From: an uncultured Porphyromonadaceae bacterium
Lineage (GTDB): Bacteria; Bacteroidota; Bacteroidia; Bacteroidales; Muribaculaceae
DNA length: 64,000 bases
Assembly: GCA_902491515.1 (NCBI GenBank)
Contig: CABUIC010000013.1
Location: 1 to 64,000, forward strand
Reading direction: 5' to 3'
In this document: one piece after another, positions 43,685 through 51,743 of the stretch
How the letters are laid out: every line of letters begins with the position of its first letter
Numbering within the stretch: the first letter of the stretch is position 1
Notes under the pieces: generated by a model
The model's database searches: none
What the model saw: only the letters and a program-made list of their open reading frames with translations
Told to the model about the DNA's origin: nothing
Translations under genes and position numbers: made by a program

Positions 43685-43715
43685 TTTATAAATAGAGGAA
43701 AAAACCGTAACTTTG
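43685..43715 (+). promoter_or_regulatory. Promoter of the small secreted protein/phoH operon
   Basis: TTTA (43685-43688), 19 bp, TAACTTTG (43708-43715), 35 nt before the ATG at 43751. Confidence 0.55.
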
Positions 43716-43750
43716 CCCTCGTAATCTCTCACGCTTCGACATTCCGGTCT

Positions 43751-44197
43751 ATGAAAAAATCTTTCGTTCTCTTCCTCGCCATCTGCTTGGCCTGTTTAGG
43801 AGCCTCCGCCGCTAACCGTCTTTCCTCGCACATAGCCACAATGGACGGCCCCGACGGATACACCTTCAACAAGGCTATTTCCGACAAGCTCGCGATGGAA
43901 GTCTACACTCCCGCCGACGCCGCCGGGGGTATTTGCTTCGGCGTCCAGAACGCTCAGAAAGACATCACACCATCCGCCATCGCAACCGTCCTCGCCAACG
44001 CGCTCATGCAGGGCGGCACCCACTCGGCCATGACGGCTGACGACGGCACGCCCATACACCTCGTCACGGCCAAGGACGGCGCTACCGTCGTCGCCATCGC
44101 CGGCGACAAGGCCGCTTCCCGATTCGCCGTCGTTATTTTCCGCGACGCCGCCGCCCCGCTCGCCGCCTCTCTCCTGAAGACTCTAAAGATAAAATGA
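43751..44197 (+). CDS. Small secreted protein coupled to phoH, unknown function
   Basis: A 148-residue protein with a Sec signal (about 1-20, CLACLGASAA) and a compact alpha/beta domain (ATMDGPDGYTFNKAISDKLA; SRFAVVIFRDAAAP). No family is recognised. Its stop overlaps the phoH ATG by 4 bp, so translation is coupled to a cytosolic ATPase, an odd partnership for an exported protein. Confidence 0.65.
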   Translation: MKKSFVLFLAICLACLGASAANRLSSHIATMDGPDGYTFNKAISDKLAMEVYTPADAAGGICFGVQNAQKDITPSAIATVLANALMQGGTHSAMTADDGTPIHLVTAKDGATVVAIAGDKAASRFAVVIFRDAAAPLAASLLKTLKIK

Positions 44198-45177
44198 TTG
44201 AACGCATCGTAATCATCGACTCCGTCGACCCCCTGACTTTCTACGGCGTCAACAACGCGAACCTTCAGCTCGTCAAGAACCTCTTCCCGAAACTCCGGAT
44301 TTCCGCCCGCGGCTCTGTCATCCGCGTGATCGGCGAGGACTCCGAGACCGCCGAATTTGAAAAGCGAATGAAGGAGCTCGTGGCTTACGCCGAGCAGTAC
44401 AACTCCCTCAACGAAGAGGCCATTATCTCCATCGTTAAGGGCGACGCTCCCAAGGAGCTCAAGCGCGACGGTGTGATTATATACGGTGTGAACGGCAAGC
44501 CCATCCAGGCCCGCAACGCTAACCAGGAAGCCCTCGTCGAGGCTTTCAACAACAACGACCTCACTTTCGCCCTCGGGCCCGCCGGAACGGGAAAGACATA
44601 CATCGCCATAGCACTTGCCGTCCGCGCCCTCAAGAACCGCGAGGCGCGGAAAATCATCCTCTCCCGCCCCGCCGTCGAGGCCGGCGAGAAACTCGGTTTC
44701 CTTCCCGGCGACATGAAGGACAAGATCGATCCATACCTCCAGCCCCTCTACGATGCTCTCGAGGACATGATTCCGGCTCTCAAGCTCAAGGAGTACATGG
44801 AGTCGAAGGTAATTCAGATTGCGCCGCTCGCCTTCATGCGCGGCCGCACGCTCAACGACGCCGTCATAGTCCTCGACGAGGCTCAGAACACCACAACCCA
44901 CCAGCTCAAGATGTTCCTCACACGCCTCGGACACGACGCCAAGATGATTGTCACCGGCGACACCAGCCAGATCGACCTCCCCCGCTCAACTCAGAGCGGC
45001 CTCGTTCAGGCTCTCCGGGTCCTGCGCAACGTCAGGGGCGTCGGTCGCATCGAGTTCACCAAGGCCGACATCGTCCGCCATCCCCTTGTCCAGCGCATAG
45101 TCGACGCCTACGAGAAGTTCGAGGACAAGGAAAAGGCCGACACCGCTTCCCCGGCCCCCGACGCCCCCGCCGTATGA
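44194..45177 (+). CDS. phoH: PhoH-family ATPase
   Basis: Cytosolic P-loop ATPase of the PhoH/YbeZ family, thought to act on RNA together with YbeY in rRNA maturation. An N-terminal KH-like region (about 1-100, FPKLRISARGSVIRVIGED) precedes Walker A (GPAGTGKTYIA) and Walker B (VIVLDEAQNTT), with TGDTSQIDLP behind. Length 327. It follows the small secreted protein with an ATGA overlap and precedes purC by 37 bp. Confidence 0.94.
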   Translation: MIERIVIIDSVDPLTFYGVNNANLQLVKNLFPKLRISARGSVIRVIGEDSETAEFEKRMKELVAYAEQYNSLNEEAIISIVKGDAPKELKRDGVIIYGVNGKPIQARNANQEALVEAFNNNDLTFALGPAGTGKTYIAIALAVRALKNREARKIILSRPAVEAGEKLGFLPGDMKDKIDPYLQPLYDALEDMIPALKLKEYMESKVIQIAPLAFMRGRTLNDAVIVLDEAQNTTTHQLKMFLTRLGHDAKMIVTGDTSQIDLPRSTQSGLVQALRVLRNVRGVGRIEFTKADIVRHPLVQRIVDAYEKFEDKEKADTASPAPDAPAV

Positions 45178-45214
45178 CTTCCATTTCTGAAACCCATATA
45201 AAACAATCATATAT

Positions 45215-46162
45215 ATGACACTCACAGAGACCAACTTCAACTTCCCCGGACAGACCGCCGTCTACCACGGCAAAGTTCGCGACGTCTACACCATCGACAA
45301 CAACCTCCTCGTAATGGTGGCAACCGACCGCATTTCGGCATTCGACGTCATCCTCCCCAAGGGAATACCTTTCAAGGGTCAGGTCCTCAACCAGATAGCC
45401 TCTTACTTCCTCGACGCCACGGCCGATGCCGTCCCCAACTGGAAGCTCGCCGTCCCCGACCCCATGGTCACAGCCGGAGTCCGCGCCGAAGGTTTCAGGG
45501 TGGAGATGATCATCCGCGGGTACCTCACCGGCAGCGCCTGGCGCGAGTACGCCGCCGGCGCCCGCGAGCTCTGCGGCGTGAAGCTCCCCGACGGCATGAA
45601 GGAGAACCAGCGTTTCCCCGAGCCCATCATCACCCCCACCACCAAGGCCGAGGAAGGCCACGACATGAACATCTCCCGCGAGGAAATCATCGCCCAGGGC
45701 ATCGTCTCCGAGGAAGACTACCGCAAGATGGAGGAATACACCCGCCGCCTCTTTGAAATCGGCACGCGCATGGCCGCCGAGAAGGGCCTCATCCTCGTCG
45801 ACACCAAGTATGAGTTCGGCAAATACGACGGCAAGGTTATCCTCATCGACGAAATCCACACCCCCGACTCCTCCCGCTACTTCTACGCCGACGGATACGA
45901 AGAGCGCTTCGCAAAGGGCGAGCCCCAGCGCCAGCTCTCCAAGGAGTTTGTACGCCAGTGGCTCATCGAGAACGGCTTCATGGGCCGTCCCGGCGAGAAA
46001 GTGCCCGAAATGACGCCCGAGGTCTGCGAGAGCATTTCCAAACGATACATCGAGCTCTACGAGCACGTCACCGGACGTAAGTTCGTTCCCGCTCCCGAGA
46101 AAGACCTTACCGCGCGTATCGAAAAGAACGTCCTCGACTGTCTCGATTCACTGGACCGCTGA
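45215..46162 (+). CDS. purC: SAICAR synthase
   Basis: Phosphoribosylaminoimidazole-succinocarboxamide synthase, a late step of purine synthesis joining CAIR and aspartate with ATP. Signatures: YHGKVRDVYTIDNN, the VATDRISAFDVILP motif, IRGYLTGSAWREYA, and LVDTKYEFG followed by VLIDEIHTPDSSRY-like sequence. Length 315 is the single-domain form. Its stop overlaps the methyltransferase start (TGATG). Confidence 0.97.
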   Translation: MTLTETNFNFPGQTAVYHGKVRDVYTIDNNLLVMVATDRISAFDVILPKGIPFKGQVLNQIASYFLDATADAVPNWKLAVPDPMVTAGVRAEGFRVEMIIRGYLTGSAWREYAAGARELCGVKLPDGMKENQRFPEPIITPTTKAEEGHDMNISREEIIAQGIVSEEDYRKMEEYTRRLFEIGTRMAAEKGLILVDTKYEFGKYDGKVILIDEIHTPDSSRYFYADGYEERFAKGEPQRQLSKEFVRQWLIENGFMGRPGEKVPEMTPEVCESISKRYIELYEHVTGRKFVPAPEKDLTARIEKNVLDCLDSLDR

Positions 46163-46905
46163 TGCAGGTCGAGAAAATAACCCCCTACGGCGACAGGCGC
46201 GACAAAGGCAGTCAGGTCGAGGAGATGTTCGACTCCATCGCCCCGGCTTACGACTTCATGAACCGCGCCATGACCCTCGGCATCGACCGCCTCTGGAGGC
46301 GCAGGGCCGTGAGCTTCATTCGGAAGCTCACCCCCGCGCCCCGAAGCGTCGTCGACGTCGCCACCGGAACCGGCGACCTCGCAATCGCTCTCGCTCGGCG
46401 TCTCCCCCACGCCGCCATCACGGGCGTCGACCTCTCCGAAGGAATGCTCGACGTCGGGCGCCGGAAGGCTCGTGAGGCCAGGCTGGACGGCAGGATTCAG
46501 TTCCTCAGAGGCGACGGCCTCGCCCTCCCCGTCGCTGACGGCTCCGCCGACGCTGTCACCATAGCCTTCGGAATCCGCAACTTCGCCGACATACCCGGAG
46601 GTTACGCGCAGATGTTCCGTGCGCTCCGCCCCGGCGGAACTATCGCCGTCCTCGAACTCTCGACCCCCGTCTCCCCTCTCGTCAAGCCTTTCTACAGGCT
46701 CTACACACGCTGCATAATCCCCTTTGTAGGCCGTATTGTCTCCCGCGACTCACGCGCTTACTCCTACCTCCCAGAAAGCATCGAGGCCGTCCCTCAGGGA
46801 GCCGCGATGACCGCCATCCTTGCCGGCGCGGGATTCGCCGACTGCAAGGCCCGGACGATGACCTTCGGCTCCTGTACGCTCTACACGGCCCGGAAGCCCT
46901 CCTGA
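46162..46905 (+). CDS. ubiE: Demethylmenaquinone methyltransferase
   Basis: Last step of menaquinone synthesis, a C-methylation using S-adenosylmethionine (also called MenG). Motifs: FDSIAPAYDFMNRAMTLGID at the N terminus, the SAM loop VVDVATGTGDLAIALARR, GVDLSEGML, and the family signature with IAFGIRNFADI. Length 247. Gut Bacteroidales use menaquinone in anaerobic respiration, so UbiE here serves menaquinone. Coupled to purC. Confidence 0.95.
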   Translation: MQVEKITPYGDRRDKGSQVEEMFDSIAPAYDFMNRAMTLGIDRLWRRRAVSFIRKLTPAPRSVVDVATGTGDLAIALARRLPHAAITGVDLSEGMLDVGRRKAREARLDGRIQFLRGDGLALPVADGSADAVTIAFGIRNFADIPGGYAQMFRALRPGGTIAVLELSTPVSPLVKPFYRLYTRCIIPFVGRIVSRDSRAYSYLPESIEAVPQGAAMTAILAGAGFADCKARTMTFGSCTLYTARKPS

Positions 46906-46957
46906 CTCTAATTCCAACAGGGCATTCCCCTTACATTTCTCAAACTTGTTGCTCATC

Positions 46958-48349
46958 ATGCGGAACCATTTCCTCAGACATCTGTTCTTCATCTTGTCAA
47001 TGCTCCTGACGGCCGCAGTGCCCGCGTCCGCTCAGGCCTCCTATTTCTCATCCGCTCGCGTAAAGAAACCACGGGCCGCGACTCCCGTCATTCTCCCGGC
47101 TCCCGACGCTGCCATTGCCTCAATGGTCCTTCCTCTGCGCGATTCCCTCGGATTCGTCACAGACTCCATCCTCCCCGCCTACGACATCTCCGTGCCCGAC
47201 AACCCTCTTCCCTCATGGTTTTTCCTCCCGGCTGTCTACGACCACTTCCTTTTCAAGGACCGCTCGAACCCCCTCGAAGCGCAAAAAAAGGACGAAAATC
47301 CCGCCATGCGATGGATTTCCGACTGCAACCGCACAGCCGGAGCCATGCGTGAGATGAGGCGCACCCTCTTCACCTCGCATCCCGAGATTGTCAGGTACAA
47401 TCTCGCTCTCCTGCCCGAGGCTCCCACACATTTCATCCCCACGGTCGACCCCGCGGACTTCACTATCGAGATGAGGGAAATGCCCACCGTCAGCGAAGCC
47501 GTCACTACAGTCGACCCCACCCCCGCGAAACGGCGCCACTGGATTCGCAAGTTCAACGTCGGTCTCCAGTTCTCCCAGGCATACATATCCCCCAACTGGT
47601 ATCAGGGCGGCAACAACAACCTCAATGTCCTCGGAAACATTTACTACAACGTCAAGCTTAACCAGGAATTCCACCCCAACCTCCTCTTCGAGACCACGGC
47701 CCAGTACAAGCTCGGCATGAACTCCGCACCCGACGACTCAATACACGCCTACAACATCTCCGACGACCTCTTCCAGCTCAACACAACCTTCGGTGTCAAG
47801 GCCGCAAAGAGATGGTACTACTCGTTCACCACCCAGTTCAAGACCCAGCTCCTGAACTCCTACAATTCAAACACCCGCGAGATGCGCGCGTCCATCCTGT
47901 CCCCCGGTGAGCTCACGGCAGGTATCGGTATGACCTACAACTACGCCACCCCCAAGAAAAAATTCACTTTCGACGCTTCCGTCTCTCCCGTCTCCTACAA
48001 CCTCCGCACCTGCATCAACAATCAGATGGACGAAACAGCCTACGACATCCGTAAAGGCCGCAACTCCGTCAGCAAGTTCGGTTCGAGCGCCGAGCTGAAA
48101 CTTTTCTGGAAAATCTGTTCTAACATCTCCCTCAACTCCCGCGTATGGGTATTCACCGACTACGACCTCTTCCAGGCCGACTGGGAGAACACCGTCGTTT
48201 TCGAAATCAACCGGTTCCTCACCACCCAGATTTTCTGCCACGCCCGCTACGACTCCAAGACCCCGCGCGTCGACGACACAAAGTGGAGCAAGCTCCAGCT
48301 CAAGGAGATTCTCTCCATTGGCTTCTCCTATAAATTCTCCACGATATGA
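46958..48349 (+). CDS. DUF3078-like outer-membrane protein
   Basis: A 463-residue protein; I use the ATG at 46958 rather than the TTG at 46946 in the same frame. The signal is at about 1-25 (ILSMLLTAAVPASAQA). From about residue 195 there are alternating beta strands ending in aromatic residues (FNVGLQFSQAYISPNWYQGG; LFETTAQYKLGMN; ILSIGFSYKFSTI at the C terminus), which suggests a beta-barrel; the NWYQGGNNN segment is typical of DUF3078. Function unknown. Its stop overlaps the next gene (ATGA). Confidence 0.75.
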   Translation: MRNHFLRHLFFILSMLLTAAVPASAQASYFSSARVKKPRAATPVILPAPDAAIASMVLPLRDSLGFVTDSILPAYDISVPDNPLPSWFFLPAVYDHFLFKDRSNPLEAQKKDENPAMRWISDCNRTAGAMREMRRTLFTSHPEIVRYNLALLPEAPTHFIPTVDPADFTIEMREMPTVSEAVTTVDPTPAKRRHWIRKFNVGLQFSQAYISPNWYQGGNNNLNVLGNIYYNVKLNQEFHPNLLFETTAQYKLGMNSAPDDSIHAYNISDDLFQLNTTFGVKAAKRWYYSFTTQFKTQLLNSYNSNTREMRASILSPGELTAGIGMTYNYATPKKKFTFDASVSPVSYNLRTCINNQMDETAYDIRKGRNSVSKFGSSAELKLFWKICSNISLNSRVWVFTDYDLFQADWENTVVFEINRFLTTQIFCHARYDSKTPRVDDTKWSKLQLKEILSIGFSYKFSTI

Positions 48350-48900
48350 TTTCCCTACTCCGCACGCTCCTGATTGCCGGATGCCTCGGCGCATCCGCCC
48401 TCTGTGCGTGCGGACGCTCAATCGCCGACAGCATCGCCGCGCGCCTCGACAGCCTCAGGTCCGACCCTCTCGAAGGACTCTGGCGCATCGGCGCCGGCGA
48501 TGACGAGGTACTCTTCGCAATTGCCCCCGCGCCGGGAAGAGAGAACGTCTTCGACATCCTCCTTCTCGAGAGCCCCGACTGGCGGATGCCCGAGGGCACT
48601 GTCTGCGGACACGCCTCCGCCTCCGGCAAGCCAGGAGTCTACGACTGCCGGATGCTCGCCTCACCGCTCGACAGGGACCCCGCGCGAATCCGCCATTTCA
48701 CCTCAGCCCTCGAGCTCTCCGACGAGGGGCGCCGACTCGTCTTCAGACCGTATTCCAATTCCCCGCGCATCAGCCTGCGCCGGTGGATTCCTTATTTCTT
48801 CCGCGTGGGCGTCATTGAAAAGGACACCCGCCCCAACGACCTCCTTGGAGCGGTCCGGATTTATCCGCCCGCGCCGGGCTCCCGTAACGTCAATCTCTAA
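48346..48900 (+). CDS. Putative lipoprotein of unknown function
   Basis: A 184-residue protein with a signal ending at ALCACG (lipobox-like) and a soluble domain rich in beta strands (EGLWRIGAGDDEVLFAIAPA; LVFRPYSNSPRISLRRWI). No family recognised. It is coupled to the DUF3078-like gene by ATGA and followed 5 bp later by another secreted protein, so the three form an envelope operon. Confidence 0.65.
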   Translation: MISLLRTLLIAGCLGASALCACGRSIADSIAARLDSLRSDPLEGLWRIGAGDDEVLFAIAPAPGRENVFDILLLESPDWRMPEGTVCGHASASGKPGVYDCRMLASPLDRDPARIRHFTSALELSDEGRRLVFRPYSNSPRISLRRWIPYFFRVGVIEKDTRPNDLLGAVRIYPPAPGSRNVNL

Positions 48901-48905
48901 CCGCA

Positions 48906-49388
48906 ATGAAACCACTCCGTCTCCTCATCCCCGCCGCACTCGCCGGCCTCGTGATTCTCCCGCTCGCCGCCCAGCGCACTACCCGCCCGGGCCTGCACGC
49001 AATTCCCGCGGAACAGGGCGCCGCGCCCTCTGCTTCCGCTCCAGCCCCGGTTCTGGCTCCCGGGCCGGAAGTGTTCAAGATCACAGGCTACGACAAGCCC
49101 CTGCGCTCGCGCAGGGAAACCTTCTTCGCCTCCAACCATTCCGACAGGGCTGTCCGGCGCATCGCCGTCACCGTCACCTACCTCGACGCCGACCGCAAGA
49201 TGCTCCACCGACGCCAGATTTCCGTCCCCTGCGACATTCCCGCCGGAGAGACGCGCAACCTCAGCATCCAGTCCTGGGACAAACAGCAGAGCTTCTATTT
49301 CGTCCGCTCCACCGTCCCCTCCCGCACCGATCAGGCAACTCCCTACGACGTCACAATCTCCGTCGACACCATCTTCGTGGCAAAATAA
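48906..49388 (+). CDS. Small secreted protein with FxLYD-like beta domain
   Basis: A 160-residue protein: signal (about 1-22, LAGLVILPLAAQ), a Pro/Ala linker (SASAPAPVLAPGPE), then one beta-sandwich-like domain (about 58-158; NHSDRAVRRIAVTVTYLDAD) of the type found in transport or stress lipoproteins. No catalytic motif. Last gene of the envelope group; a repeat of family B begins 16 bp after its stop. Confidence 0.6.
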   Translation: MKPLRLLIPAALAGLVILPLAAQRTTRPGLHAIPAEQGAAPSASAPAPVLAPGPEVFKITGYDKPLRSRRETFFASNHSDRAVRRIAVTVTYLDADRKMLHRRQISVPCDIPAGETRNLSIQSWDKQQSFYFVRSTVPSRTDQATPYDVTISVDTIFVAK

Positions 49389-49404
49389 AGCTCCCCGACC
49401 CATG

Positions 49405-49471
49405 CGCCGGATGGAGGTTCAGTGCCGCGTCGGGCATTCTCCCGTGTCCGGAGGGCAGTTCTGTGGAATCC
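49405..49471 (+). repeat. Family B interspersed repeat, copy 1
   Basis: About 67 bp starting GCCGGATGGAGGTTCAGTGC and ending GGCAGTTCTGTGGAATCC. Other copies are at 53.79, 55.58 and 58.14 kb, all on the plus strand. Confidence 0.7.
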
Positions 49472-49478
49472 AAGCCGG

Positions 49479-51077
49479 CTATCTCTCACCCGCCTCGCGG
49501 GCCTCGGCCTCCTCGACCTCATCCTCGCTCGGCTCATATCCGGCCGGCCATTTCGACACCTCCCCGGGCTTGCGGTTCTCGATCTGCCAGTCGAAGGGAT
49601 AGAAATGAATCGACGGGTCGCGCCACGACGGCTTACGCCGGGCATAGATTACGAGAGGAAGGGCCACGAACACTCCTACCCCGGCCAGAATGATGCCCAC
49701 ATACACCGCAGGACTCCCCGTGGCTATCTGGGACGGCGGGATATAGCTCAGAAGCAGGGCCGCCAGCGCGCCCAGAATCCCGAGCCCGCAGACTATCCAT
49801 TCCCCGGCCTTACCGCCGGGAACACGGAAGCCGCGCGCCTTCTTCGGCTGGGTACGCCGCAGACGGATGAAGGCCCCGTAAATCATCAGTACCATTATCA
49901 GATAGATGATTGTCGCCATCTGCGACATTATCTGGTACGCGCTCTCGACCGTTGGCAGCACAAGCAGCACAAGCGTCAGGGCCGACACAAGCGCACCCTC
50001 TATATAGAGAATCGGCTTGTTCACGCCAAGACTGTTCACGCGCTGCAGCGAGCGCGGAAGATAGCCGCTCTGGGCCACCGCCATAAGACCCGTGGCCGGG
50101 CCCGTTACAAGCGCGCTCACCTGCCCGATTACCCCGAACAGTATCAGAAGGGCCATAACATTGCCCAGCCAGCCAAGATTGAAGGCCGAGAACAGTCCCT
50201 TGTATGCCACAAGAAGCGACTGCAGAAGGTCTATGTCCTTCGTGTCGATAACCGTGCCTATGGCGAGCGTGCCGAGCGTGTAGACCGCCACTATGACTAT
50301 CGCCGCAATGAGCACCGCGCGCGGAAACTGACGCGAGGGATTGCTCATGTCGTTGATGTGGACCGCCTGCATCTCCATGCCCCCGTAGAAAAGGAATATC
50401 GACGCCGCCAGGACTACCGTCCCAAGATGGCTGAAATCAGGGACGAATGGCATCTCCGTGAGATGGACCTCCTTCCCGGCCGCAACGTATATCACGGCCA
50501 GCACTATGAGAACCGCTCCGGGTATGATTGTGCCGAACAGTCCGCCCGCGGTCGACAGCTTGTTTGCCATCTTCTGGCCACGGAAGGCATTCAGGGTCGC
50601 GCCCCAGTAAACAACAAACGCTATTACAAGAGTATAGATTTTGTTCGACGCCAGACGCTGGTCAAACGACTCCGGCCAGAAGATATAAGCCAGCGACGAC
50701 GCCGCGAACATTAGCACCGTCGGAAACCAGAAGATGATGGTCTGCCATTCGAGATACATCGCCGTCCACCCCCAGCGCGGGCCGAAGGCTTCCGAAACCC
50801 AACGGTACAGACCGCCGCTCTTCGTCCAGGTCGACGCAAGCTCCGCACATACCAGCGAAAACGGCAGAAGGAACACGACGGCCGCGAAGATGTAATAGAA
50901 AATCGACTGTACGCCGAACTTCGCCTCCGACGGTAGGCCGCGAAGCGACAGTATCGACGTAATGATAAGTATCGCCATAGCCGTCATTGTCAGGGCGCCC
51001 CTGGCCGTGGACTGTATCTTTTTGCGTCCCGCGCGCGTCAGCTCGGCCGCGGGAGCGATGCCTTTTGTCTCTTTCAT
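49479..51077 (-). CDS. APC-family amino acid permease (glutamate/GABA antiporter-like)
   Basis: A 532-residue inner-membrane transporter with about 12-13 helices. I start at 51077 (MKETKGIAPA); 26 residues from an upstream ATG are not supported. Family features: TSILSLRGLPSEAKFGVQSI, SGGLYRWVSEAFGPRWG, and the C-terminal soluble tail after the last helix (YARRKPSWRDPSIHF) as in GadC-type antiporters. Overall it resembles the GadC group but no glutamate decarboxylase gene is near. Substrate uncertain. The gene is monocistronic and convergent with the envelope operon. Confidence 0.88.
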   Translation of the reverse strand: MKETKGIAPAAELTRAGRKKIQSTARGALTMTAMAILIITSILSLRGLPSEAKFGVQSIFYYIFAAVVFLLPFSLVCAELASTWTKSGGLYRWVSEAFGPRWGWTAMYLEWQTIIFWFPTVLMFAASSLAYIFWPESFDQRLASNKIYTLVIAFVVYWGATLNAFRGQKMANKLSTAGGLFGTIIPGAVLIVLAVIYVAAGKEVHLTEMPFVPDFSHLGTVVLAASIFLFYGGMEMQAVHINDMSNPSRQFPRAVLIAAIVIVAVYTLGTLAIGTVIDTKDIDLLQSLLVAYKGLFSAFNLGWLGNVMALLILFGVIGQVSALVTGPATGLMAVAQSGYLPRSLQRVNSLGVNKPILYIEGALVSALTLVLLVLPTVESAYQIMSQMATIIYLIMVLMIYGAFIRLRRTQPKKARGFRVPGGKAGEWIVCGLGILGALAALLLSYIPPSQIATGSPAVYVGIILAGVGVFVALPLVIYARRKPSWRDPSIHFYPFDWQIENRKPGEVSKWPAGYEPSEDEVEEAEAREAGER

Positions 51078-51155
51078 TGTCCGAAAAAAGGATATGTCTG
51101 TTAGTTTGTCGTGTGTATGTAAATGTATAATCTCGTCGCCCCCGCATTTGTTCAC

Positions 51156-51743
51156 GCCCGAAATTATCTTTTACGTATCCTTAACGCATGGATAATCCTT
51201 ACCGGATAATTTTGTGCATTTAATATATTTTAACCTAAATTCCTTTGAAAGACCATTTTTTGTCGCTAATTTTGTCGCATCTTGTCGAGTAGGCTCAATG
51301 AGTTTTGCCTCCTCGCCTGATACTTCAGAAAAACATCACCCGTCAAATAAACTCTCAGTTATCCACTTTTTAATCTCTTACAAGTTGTCAAAGAACATTC
51401 ATATTTCAAGTTTTCGAGCCGGTAAGGGAGGACTGATAGTTTTGAACTGACCTTCTTGATCCTGCTTTAATTCCTTGTGCTTGCTCAGCCGCCGACAGCC
51501 ATTGCTGTGCCCTCCCGGCTGAACCTCCCGCGCAGTCGCCCGATTGCGTGTACCCCCCCCGCCGACAGCCGTCCCGACACACCGGTTGCCGTGTATTGTC
51601 CCGCGGTCGAGGCCGCCGGGGGCCGCTGTACCCCGCCCCTTCCCGGCTCCTCCCGCACTTCTCTTTTCCTTTAAACCGCTCCCATTCTCCTCTCTCCTCT
51701 TCTTTTTCACGTTTCATTCCTTTTCATCACAACCTTTACCGTT
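51156..51743. other. 588 bp non-coding region before the AAA+ gene
   Basis: AT-rich in its first half, GC/C-rich in the second (51470-51700), where GCCGACAGCC occurs twice (near 51490 and 51563) beside a run of C. No ORF has convincing coding character. It probably carries the promoter at 51244 and a leader of about 460 nt. Confidence 0.5.
51244..51274 (+). promoter_or_regulatory. Candidate promoter of the AAA+ gene
   Basis: TTTG (51244-51247), 19 bp, TAATTTTG (51267-51274). A second TAATTTTG lies at 51207-51214 without a clear -33 box. Either would give a leader of more than 400 nt. Confidence 0.5.

Noticed and set aside
51214..51450. 78-codon ORF in the leader of the AAA+ gene
   Set aside because: Low-complexity composition, no homologue recognised, and it starts within the likely promoter region.
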